7,430 nt of DNA from NCBI GenBank assembly GCA_030550695.1, contig JAUQOX010000144.1, forward strand, positions 1-7,430. Reading direction: 5' to 3'. Position 1 is the first letter of the stretch. Each line of letters begins with the position of its first letter. A program made the translations under genes and the position numbers. Below the pieces are notes generated by a model. It was not told the origin of the DNA and did no database searches. It saw only the letters and a program-made list of their open reading frames with translations. This document shows positions 1-5,916 of the stretch, one piece after another. The stretch is from Gemmatimonadota bacterium. Lineage in GTDB: Bacteria; Gemmatimonadota; Gemmatimonadetes; Longimicrobiales; Gaopeijiaceae.

Positions 1-1356
1 GAGGGGAAGCGGGTCGCCGTGTTGGGGCTGGCCCTCAGCGGCCAGGCGGCTGCCCGCCTTGCCCTCGCCCACGGAGGAGAAGTCTATGTCTCGGATTGGA
101 GTGTTGAGCCCTCGGTTGCAGCTCGTGCCGGTAAGCTACGAGATCTCGGAGCCAGGATCGATCTGGGAAGACACGACGTGGAATGGGTGGCCCAGGCCGA
201 CCTCGTGGTGGTCAGTCCTGGAATCCCTCCGGACGCTCCGGTGCTCCGGGCTCTGCAGAACCGTGGAGTCCGATGGATCTCCGAGCCTGAATTTGCCTTT
301 CGGTTCTTCCAGGGTCCACTGATCGCCGTGACGGGAACCAACGGAAAGACCACCACCGCGGCCCTGGTGGCCCACCTCCTCCGGGAAAGCGGGAGTCGGG
401 TGGCCCTCGGCGGGAACATCGGGGGCGGCCTTGGCCCCCCCGCGTCGGAACTGGCCCTCCTGGATCCGCCGCCGGAGTGGTATGTGCTGGAGGTCTCGTC
501 TTTCCAGTTGGCCGATACCGAGCATTTCCGGCCCGACATCGGAGTTCTGACGAACCTGGCTCCGAACCACCTGGATCGCTATCCCTCGGTGGAAGCCTAC
601 TATGCCGACAAGGCGAAGCTCTTCGCCAACGCAAGGCCGGACTCCCGCTGGGTGCTGAACGGGGATCAGCCGGAGGTGGAAAGGCTCACCGGGAACGCAC
701 GGGGGAAGAGGTATCGGTTTTCCTTGGGCCAAGGGGAGGGCATCCATGCCTACCCCGGCCCGGGGGAGCTGGTTTTGGAGGCAGTGGAGGGCCGTCGGGA
801 GGTTGTTCCCCTACCGGCAGAAGGCTTGCCGCTTTTGGGTCGGCACAACCTGGCCAACGCCCTGGCGGCAGCCCTCACCGCTCGTCTGGCGGGGGCCGAT
901 CCCGACGCCATCTCCCGCGGCTTGGCCTCCTTCCAGCCGCTCCCCCACCGGTTGCAGCCCGTAGGAACGCGGGGGGGGGTGCTGTGGGTGAACGATTCCA
1001 AGGCCACCAACGTGGCGGCCACCGTAGCAGCCTTGAACAGCCTTTCCGTTCCCTTGGTTCTCTTGCTGGGGGGGAAAGACAAGGGCGAGGATTTCGCCCC
1101 CCTCCGTGCAGCCCTTCACGGCGGTGTGCGGGGGGTGGTGGCGTTCGGCGATGCAGGGCCCAGGTTGGCCGAGGCTTTGCAGGGCGCGGTAGCCCTGCGC
1201 CTGGTGCGGGGAACCTTCGAAGAGGCGGTGGGTGCCGCCATGGACATGGCCCGACCCGGCGATCTCCTCCTGCTTTCGCCGGCCTGCTCCAGTTTCGACA
1301 TGTTCGAAAACTACGAGGCCCGGGGACGGCGTTTCGCCGAACTGGCCCAGGAGTAA
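1..1356 (+). CDS. murD: UDP-N-acetylmuramoyl-L-alanine:D-glutamate ligase (MurD), 5' end missing
   Basis: MurD is the cytoplasmic Mur ligase that adds D-glutamate to UDP-MurNAc-L-Ala using ATP. The frame is open from base 1 (EGKRVAVLGLALSG), and that glycine-rich N-terminal UDP-binding motif normally begins a few residues into the protein, so the true start lies just upstream; the GTG at 19 is internal. The 451 visible residues are close to the usual full length (E. coli 438). The ATP loop TGTNGKTTT is at 331-357 and LEVSSFQL at about 487-510. The lysine equivalent to the carbamylated one is in YYADKAKLF (codon 610-612). RHNLAN is at 841-858 and NDSKATN at 991-1011. The C-terminal signature LLSPACSSFDMFENYEARG ends near 1323. 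The NDSKATN and SPACSSFD motifs separate MurD from MurC, MurE and MurF. It ends in TAA, 10 bases before ftsW. A run of nine Gs lies inside it. Confidence 0.96.
   Translation, partial: EGKRVAVLGLALSGQAAARLALAHGGEVYVSDWSVEPSVAARAGKLRDLGARIDLGRHDVEWVAQADLVVVSPGIPPDAPVLRALQNRGVRWISEPEFAFRFFQGPLIAVTGTNGKTTTAALVAHLLRESGSRVALGGNIGGGLGPPASELALLDPPPEWYVLEVSSFQLADTEHFRPDIGVLTNLAPNHLDRYPSVEAYYADKAKLFANARPDSRWVLNGDQPEVERLTGNARGKRYRFSLGQGEGIHAYPGPGELVLEAVEGRREVVPLPAEGLPLLGRHNLANALAAALTARLAGADPDAISRGLASFQPLPHRLQPVGTRGGVLWVNDSKATNVAATVAALNSLSVPLVLLLGGKDKGEDFAPLRAALHGGVRGVVAFGDAGPRLAEALQGAVALRLVRGTFEEAVGAAMDMARPGDLLLLSPACSSFDMFENYEARGRRFAELAQE
971..979 (+). repeat. G9 homopolymer inside murD
   Basis: Nine consecutive Gs encode part of TRGGV, just before the conserved NDSKATN motif. 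The spacing between the preceding LPHR motif and NDSK matches E. coli MurD, so the frame appears intact as given. Such a tract is prone to slippage in replication and to length errors in sequencing. Confidence 0.9.
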
Positions 1357-1360
1357 GGAG
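1355..1360 (+). promoter_or_regulatory. Ribosome binding site of ftsW
   Basis: AAGGAG, partly formed by the murD TAA stop, sits 6 bases before the ATG at 1367. It fixes that ATG as the ftsW start. The frame is open further upstream to an ATG at 1232, but that stretch is an out-of-frame reading of the murD C-terminus and carries no FtsW homology. Confidence 0.85.
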
Positions 1361-1366
1361 ATCCTC

Positions 1367-2545
1367 ATGCCGGCCCCCCCCCTCAACGTAGCTCCCCTGG
1401 GTCGGGCGACCCTGCCGGATACCGGCATCGGTCGGGGGTGGGAGGGGCCGTTTCTTCTGGTCGTGAGCCTTCTTCTTTTCGCTTTCGGACTGGTGAACCT
1501 CTACAGCGCCTCGGCCGTGCTGGCCCAACAGAGCGGAGCGCCGGACTACCACTTCGTGCTCCGCCAGGCCCTGGGAGGCGCCCTGGGGCTCGTGGTGTTG
1601 GTGGCCTGTAGCCGCGTGCCCTACCGTTGGTGGCAGCGCCTGGCTTGGCCGGCGCTGGCCGCATGCTTGGTGCTCCTGGTGGTCTTGGTTCTCCCGGGAA
1701 CCCAGGGCGTAGCTCCGGAGATCAAGGGGGCCAGACGCTGGCTGCATCTGCCCGGCTTCGTCCTGCAGCCTTCCGAAGTGGCCAAGGTGGCCCTGGTCAT
1801 CTGGACCGCCGCCTTGGCGGTGAAGAAGCAGGCCTACTTCTCCAGCTTGCGGCGGGGTCTCCTTCCGTTTCTGGTGGTGTGGGGCGTGGTGGCCGGGTTG
1901 GTCATGGCCCAGCCGGATTTTTCCACGGCCTTCCTGCTGTGTATGGTGGGGGCCGTAGTGGTCTTCGCGGGCGGCGCGCGGCCTGCGCATTTTCTTCTGG
2001 CCCTGCTGGTCTTCCTTCCCTTCCTCGTGCATGAGCTGGGGGAAGGCTACCGGTTGGAAAGGATCAAAACCTTCCTGGATCCGGCCGCCGAATCCCGGGG
2101 CGAAGGCTATCAGGTACGCCAATCCCTCATCGCCTTGGGCTCGGGCGGACTTGCCGGCATGGGCTTCGGGGAAGGCCGCCAGAAGTTCGGCTTTCTGCCG
2201 GAACCCCACAACGACTTCATCTTCGCCATGATCGGCGAGGAGTGGGGCTGGTTGGGGGTGACCTCCATGGTGGGGCTCTACAGCGTCATGATCCTGGTGG
2301 GCTTCCGGGTTGCTCGACTGGCGCCGGATCTCTTCGGCGAACTTCTGGCCATAGGCCTCACCTCCCTGTTGGCGCTTCAGGCCCTGCTCCACATGGGGGT
2401 CAACCTGGGGGTGGTTCCCCCCACGGGTCTGGCCTTGCCCTTCGTTTCCTACGGCCGGTCGAACCTGCTGGCAAGCTTTGCGGCCTTGGGCATCCTTCTT
2501 TCCGTGGCCCGGGCCGCACGGGCCAAGGAGGCCCCCCGTGGTTAG
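1367..2545 (+). CDS. ftsW: Septal peptidoglycan polymerase FtsW (SEDS family)
   Basis: FtsW is the multi-pass membrane glycosyltransferase that polymerises lipid II at the division septum together with its partner FtsI. The 392-residue protein has a proline-rich cytoplasmic leader (1-27) and then about ten hydrophobic segments. SEDS landmarks in order are NLYSAS (44-49), GARRWLHL and LQPSEVAK (121-140), QPDFSTA (182-188), GEGYQVRQSLIALGSGG (245-261), PHNDFIFAMIGEE (280-292), NLGVVPPTGLALPFVSYG (346-363). Asp283 in PHNDF matches the essential aspartate of SEDS polymerases (D297 in E. coli FtsW). The usual YGGSS after that last block reads YGRSN here. Its place between murD and murG favours FtsW over RodA or SpoVE. 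The last 8 bases overlap murG. A C9 tract lies in codons 3-6. Confidence 0.95.
   Translation: MPAPPLNVAPLGRATLPDTGIGRGWEGPFLLVVSLLLFAFGLVNLYSASAVLAQQSGAPDYHFVLRQALGGALGLVVLVACSRVPYRWWQRLAWPALAACLVLLVVLVLPGTQGVAPEIKGARRWLHLPGFVLQPSEVAKVALVIWTAALAVKKQAYFSSLRRGLLPFLVVWGVVAGLVMAQPDFSTAFLLCMVGAVVVFAGGARPAHFLLALLVFLPFLVHELGEGYRLERIKTFLDPAAESRGEGYQVRQSLIALGSGGLAGMGFGEGRQKFGFLPEPHNDFIFAMIGEEWGWLGVTSMVGLYSVMILVGFRVARLAPDLFGELLAIGLTSLLALQALLHMGVNLGVVPPTGLALPFVSYGRSNLLASFAALGILLSVARAARAKEAPRG
1374..1382 (+). repeat. C9 homopolymer at the start of ftsW
   Basis: Nine consecutive Cs cover the third to sixth codons of ftsW (M-P-A-P-P-L). A one-base change in length would shift the frame almost immediately after initiation. 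Confidence 0.9.
2525..2531 (+). promoter_or_regulatory. Ribosome binding site of murG
   Basis: AAGGAGG lies inside the last codons of ftsW, 6 bases before a GTG at 2538. It selects that GTG over the in-frame ATG at 2478, which would add 20 residues read out of frame through the ftsW 3' end. Confidence 0.85.
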
Positions 2546-3749
2546 CGACGCCCGGAAGGCGGAGGGACCGGTGGCCGTGTTTTCCGGCGGCGGGACGGGG
2601 GGCCATCTCTATCCGGCCCTGGCGCTCTGCCAGGCCCTCCAGGAGCTCCGGCCCGACGTGCGCCCCTTCTTCCTGGGAGCCCAACGGGGCTTGGAGGCCC
2701 GGGTGCTCCCCGAAAGGCAGGTGGAACACATCCTTTTGCCGGTGGCAGGGCTGGAGGGAAGGGGCCTGTGGGGACGGGGTGCCGCCCTGGTAGGCTTGGC
2801 CCGCTCCCTGTTCTTGGCAGGAGAGGCGTTCCATCGCCTCCGGCCCCGGGTGGTGGTGGTGACGGGGGGGTACGCAGGAGGTCCGGCGGGGATCCTGGCG
2901 GCCCTCATGGGAATCCCCTTGGCCCTTCAGGAACAGAACGCCTGGCCGGGCCTGACCACGCGGGTCCTGAGCCGATGGGCCCGGCAAATCCACCTGGCGT
3001 TCCCGGAAGCCTTGCAGGGGCTTCCCAGGAGGGCCCGGAGCCGCGCCCGGATTTCGGGAAACCCCATCCGGGAACCGGACAGCCGGACCCCGGCCGAAGC
3101 CCGGAGGGCTTTGGGTCTGGATCCCGAGGGCCCGGTCCTGCTGGTGGTGGGGGGGAGCCAGGGGGCGCAGGTCCTGAATCAGGTCCTCTTGGAGGTCGTG
3201 GAAGGGGTGGTGGAGGAGCGCCTCCGCCGGCCCCCGGGGCTCCAGCTGCTGTGGTCGACGGGGCCCCGGAACTTCCAGGAGGTACAGCGACGCCTGGCGA
3301 AGCTGGGGTCTCCGGCGTGGGTGAGGATTTTCGGTTTCCTGGACGACATGGCCTCGGCCCTCCGGGCAGCGACGCTGGCGGTCAGCCGTGCCGGCGCCAT
3401 AACCACCTCGGAGTTCTTGGCCTGGGGCGTACCCTCGATCCTGGTGCCCTTGCCGTCCTCGGCCGGGGGGCATCAGGCCAGGAACGCCGAAAGCCTGGCC
3501 AAGGCGGGGGTGGCCCTGTGGATTCCTCAACCTGAACTCACTCCCCGGAGGCTTTGGGACGCGGTGCTGGAGTTGGTGGACCATCCCACCACCCTCGAGG
3601 CGATGCGCACCCGGGCCCTGGCGCGGGCCCGGCCCCGGGCCGGTCGGGAAATCGCCTCCGCCCTGACCTCGCTCCTGCCGCCGCCTGTCCACGGGGGGGA
3701 ACAGGGGCGAGGGGCGGCCGGTGGGGCTTTGCGGCAGGGAGGTGCGTGA
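2538..3749 (+). CDS. murG: Lipid II synthase, UDP-GlcNAc:lipid I N-acetylglucosaminyltransferase (MurG)
   Basis: MurG is a GT28-family (GT-B fold) enzyme that transfers GlcNAc from UDP-GlcNAc to lipid I at the inner membrane face, making lipid II for FtsW. Starting at GTG 2538 it has 403 residues. The N-terminal loop GGGTGGH is at 17-23, TGGYAGGPAG at 109-118, QEQNAWPGLTTR at 131-142, SGNPIR at 173-178. The C-terminal domain has GGSQGAQVLN (205-214) and the UDP-GlcNAc-binding SRAGAITTSEFLAWGVPSI (283-301). The HQ..NA motif (312-317) is preceded by AGG where many homologues have ADD. The last about 23 residues (381-403) form a Gly/Ala/Pro-rich tail beyond the usual end, and the protein is longer than E. 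coli MurG (355). It overlaps ftsW by 8 bp and ends 3 bases before murC. Confidence 0.96.
   Translation: MVSDARKAEGPVAVFSGGGTGGHLYPALALCQALQELRPDVRPFFLGAQRGLEARVLPERQVEHILLPVAGLEGRGLWGRGAALVGLARSLFLAGEAFHRLRPRVVVVTGGYAGGPAGILAALMGIPLALQEQNAWPGLTTRVLSRWARQIHLAFPEALQGLPRRARSRARISGNPIREPDSRTPAEARRALGLDPEGPVLLVVGGSQGAQVLNQVLLEVVEGVVEERLRRPPGLQLLWSTGPRNFQEVQRRLAKLGSPAWVRIFGFLDDMASALRAATLAVSRAGAITTSEFLAWGVPSILVPLPSSAGGHQARNAESLAKAGVALWIPQPELTPRRLWDAVLELVDHPTTLEAMRTRALARARPRAGREIASALTSLLPPPVHGGEQGRGAAGGALRQGGA
3736..3744 (+). promoter_or_regulatory. Ribosome binding site of murC
   Basis: AGGGAGGTG, inside the last codons of murG, is 8 bases before the murC ATG at 3753. The murG stop falls between it and the start, so ribosomes finishing murG can reinitiate on murC. 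Confidence 0.8.
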
Positions 3750-3752
3750 GCC

Positions 3753-5171
3753 ATGAGGATCCTGCCGCCTTTCCTATCCGGTCAGGGCCCGGTGCACTTC
3801 ATGGGGGTGGCCGGTGCGGGTATGGTGGCGCTGGCCGAGCTCTTGGCCCGGAGCGGGGTGGAGGTGACGGGATGCGACCTGGCTCCCGATCCTGCCGCCC
3901 GGGCGCTGTCCTCCCTTGGGGTACCGGTCCTGGCGGGGCACCATCCCTCCCACGTGGAGGATGCGTCCGTGCTGGTCATCACCGCGGCGGTGCCGGCCCA
4001 TCACCCTGAGGTGCTTCGCGCCCGGGAGCGGGGGATCCCGGTGCTCAAGCGGGCCCAGCTCCTGGGAGAATGGGTCAACCAGGGTCGGGTGGTGGCGGTG
4101 GCGGGGACCCACGGCAAGACCACCACCACGGCCATGATCACCGAAATCCTGGTCGGTGCCGGGCTCGACCCCACCGGCTTGGTGGGAGGACGGGTGCCCG
4201 CCTGGGGCTCCAACCTGAGGCTGGGGGGGTCGGACCTTTTCGTGGTGGAGGCCGACGAGTATGACCGGTCCTTCCATCACCTGCGTCCCTTGGTGGCGGT
4301 GGTCACCAACATCGAAGCCGACCACCTGGACGTTTACGGAAGCCTGGACGGGGTGGCGGAAGGCTTTCGAACCTTCCTGGAGGGGGTCTCGCCGGCGGGT
4401 CGGGTGGCCGTTTGCGCCGACGACCCCCTGGCCTTGCAAGTTGGCCGGGAGGTCCGGCCCGACGCCCTGACCTTCGGACTGGAGCTGGGGGCCGCCATCC
4501 GGGGCGTCCAGCTGAGGCAGGAGGGGCGACGCATCCGCCTGGCCGTAGAGGAGCATCAAGAGCCTCGGGGGGAGATCCTCCTCCGCGTGCCGGGGCGGCA
4601 CAATGTGCGCAATGCCCTTGGCGCCGCGGCGGCGGCTCGGGCTCTGGGAGTGGATTGGAAGTTCATACGCAAAGGTCTGGAGGCCTTCCAAGGGGTGGGC
4701 CGGCGATTCCAGGTCCTGGGAGAGGTGGAGGGTGTGGTGGTGGTGGACGACTATGCCCACCATCCCACCGAGATCCAGGCCACCCTGGAGGCTGCCCGGA
4801 GCCGTTTCCCCGGACGCAGGATCGTGGCGGTCTTCCAGCCTCATCTGTTCAGCCGCACCAGGGATTTTGTCGAGGAGTTCGGAAAAGCCTTGGCCACGGC
4901 CGATGAGGTCTGGGTCACCGAGGTCTACCCGGCCCGGGAAGAGCCGATCCCGGGGGTCAGCGGGGTCTTGGTGGCCCAAGCGGTCCTTCAGGCCGGAGCA
5001 AGCCAGGTGTCGTACGAAGCTTCTCTGAAGGCTCTCCCCAAGGCGCTGGTCCAGCGCCTGCAACCCGGAGATGTCTGTCTTCTGCTGGGAGCCGGTTCCA
5101 TCGAGTTCGTGGGTCCTGACGTTCTGGCGGCCCTGCGGCAGAGGGCGGCGGGGAAGGGAGGGGAGGCATGA
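3753..5171 (+). CDS. murC: UDP-N-acetylmuramate:L-alanine ligase (MurC)
   Basis: MurC is the cytoplasmic ATP-dependent ligase that adds L-alanine to UDP-MurNAc, the first peptide step; MurD acts next. The protein has 472 residues, close to E. coli MurC (491). Domain 1 has HFMGVAGAGM (15-24, the usual glycine-rich GxGGxGM with Ala at position 20) and GCD (40-42). The ATP loop GTHGKTTTT is at 118-126. VEADEYDRSF (165-174) and TNIEADHLD (185-193) mark the central domain. RHN starts at residue 282. The C-terminal domain has DDYAHHPTE (332-340), FQPHLFSRT (361-369) and EVYPAREEPIPG. The HFxGxxGxGM start and the REEPIPG motif fit MurC; Mpl, the recycling ligase, is the nearest alternative but is unlikely in this context. 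There is no fused Ddl domain. It ends in an ATGA overlap with ftsQ. Confidence 0.96.
   Translation: MRILPPFLSGQGPVHFMGVAGAGMVALAELLARSGVEVTGCDLAPDPAARALSSLGVPVLAGHHPSHVEDASVLVITAAVPAHHPEVLRARERGIPVLKRAQLLGEWVNQGRVVAVAGTHGKTTTTAMITEILVGAGLDPTGLVGGRVPAWGSNLRLGGSDLFVVEADEYDRSFHHLRPLVAVVTNIEADHLDVYGSLDGVAEGFRTFLEGVSPAGRVAVCADDPLALQVGREVRPDALTFGLELGAAIRGVQLRQEGRRIRLAVEEHQEPRGEILLRVPGRHNVRNALGAAAAARALGVDWKFIRKGLEAFQGVGRRFQVLGEVEGVVVVDDYAHHPTEIQATLEAARSRFPGRRIVAVFQPHLFSRTRDFVEEFGKALATADEVWVTEVYPAREEPIPGVSGVLVAQAVLQAGASQVSYEASLKALPKALVQRLQPGDVCLLLGAGSIEFVGPDVLAALRQRAAGKGGEA
5154..5161 (+). promoter_or_regulatory. Ribosome binding site of ftsQ
   Basis: AAGGGAGG at the end of murC is 6 bases before the ATG at 5168. 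That ATG overlaps the murC TGA as ATGA, a classic arrangement for translational coupling. Confidence 0.8.
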
Positions 5172-5914
5172 GGCGGAGAGGACTGGGTCTGTTGCTGGCG
5201 GGGGCCGGGGCGGTGTTGTTCTCCTCGGAACTCCCCGGGCGCATCCAGGACCAGCTCAAGGGGCTGGAAATCTTCGAGCTGAAGGAAGTCGAGGTGTCCG
5301 GGCTTCGGTACCTGAGCCGCGAGGAGGTGCTGACGACCCTGGGGATGGCCCCCGGCACGAACCTCTGGGAGGATCTGTCTCCCTATCGGGAACGACTGCG
5401 GGCACACCCCTTGGTGGAGGGCGTGGTGTTGCGACGTCGTTTGCCGGGGACCCTGGCGGTCGAGGTCAGGGAAAGGGCTCCGGTGGCGTTTCTGGCCGAT
5501 CCGGTCCTCAGCCCCGTGGACCGGGAAGGGCGTCCCTTACCTTTGGATCCGGTCCGGCTGCGCCTGGATGCGCCTATCCTGGTCCTTTGGGATGAGCGCA
5601 AGCAGGCTTCCTTGGGCCCCTCGGAAAGGCGAACGCTGGCTTCCGAAGTGGCGCGGCTGGAGCAGATGGATCCAGGGTTCGTTGCCAAGATTTCCACGAT
5701 CTCTTTGAGTCCCCGGGGCGATCTTCGGGTGGAGATCTGGGAGCCTCCGTTGACCATCTTCCTGCGGCCGGGGATTTCGGCGGATAGGCTGGACGAGGCC
5801 ATGAGGGTGCTGGCCGATGCCAAGGAAAGGTTTCCCGATAGCGACCCCTGGGCGCTAGATCTTCGGTTCGAGGACCAGGTCGTAGTCCGGCTTCAAGGGA
5901 AACGGGGAAGTTGA
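5168..5914 (+). CDS. ftsQ: Cell division protein FtsQ (DivIB family)
   Basis: FtsQ is a bitopic inner-membrane protein that recruits FtsB/FtsL and later divisome proteins. The 248 residues fit the family (E. coli 276). A basic start (MRRR) is followed by a short hydrophobic stretch, about residues 5-20, then an extracytoplasmic part. The POTRA domain spans about 36-105. It opens with IFELKEVEVSGLRYLSREEV (35-54) and has the typical LGMAPGTNLW, and ends near RRRLPGTLAVEVRERAPVA. The rest (about 106-240) is the less conserved FtsQ beta domain, with LSPRGDLRVEIWEPP. Sequence identity in this family is low, so the call rests on the POTRA signature, topology, length and the murC/ftsA neighbours. 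The membrane segment and cytoplasmic tail are unusually short. No murB or ddl separates it from murC. The gene ends 2 bases before ftsA. Confidence 0.9.
   Translation: MRRRGLGLLLAGAGAVLFSSELPGRIQDQLKGLEIFELKEVEVSGLRYLSREEVLTTLGMAPGTNLWEDLSPYRERLRAHPLVEGVVLRRRLPGTLAVEVRERAPVAFLADPVLSPVDREGRPLPLDPVRLRLDAPILVLWDERKQASLGPSERRTLASEVARLEQMDPGFVAKISTISLSPRGDLRVEIWEPPLTIFLRPGISADRLDEAMRVLADAKERFPDSDPWALDLRFEDQVVVRLQGKRGS
5904..5910 (+). promoter_or_regulatory. Ribosome binding site of ftsA
   Basis: GGGGAAG is 6 bases before the ATG at 5917. It decides against the in-frame TTG at 5911, which would follow this site with no spacer and overlap the ftsQ stop. Confidence 0.7.
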
Positions 5915-5916
5915 CC

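Noticed and set aside
19..21. GTG at 19 as the true murD start
   Set aside because: It falls inside the conserved N-terminal strand and glycine-rich loop. The frame is open to base 1 with homologous residues, so the gene is truncated by the window.
1232..1366. ATG at 1232 as an earlier ftsW start
   Set aside because: The extra 45 residues are an out-of-frame reading of the murD C-terminus with no FtsW homology. AAGGAG supports the ATG at 1367.
875..2392. A 505-codon open frame on the minus strand across murD and ftsW
   Set aside because: It is antisense to two clearly conserved genes, and its product is a low-complexity mix of Gly, Pro, Arg, His and Gln without recognisable motifs. Such frames are common opposite GC-rich genes.
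2478..2537. ATG at 2478 as an earlier murG start
   Set aside because: It would overlap ftsW by 68 bases and add residues unlike MurG. AAGGAGG with 6-base spacing points to GTG 2538.
3753..5171. Mpl (murein peptide ligase) instead of MurC
   Set aside because: The ADEYD motif can occur in both, but the cluster position, the length, and the HFMGVAGAGM and REEPIPG motifs fit MurC.
5911..5913. TTG at 5911 as the ftsA start
   Set aside because: It directly abuts the only Shine-Dalgarno-like sequence and is a weaker codon than the ATG six bases later.
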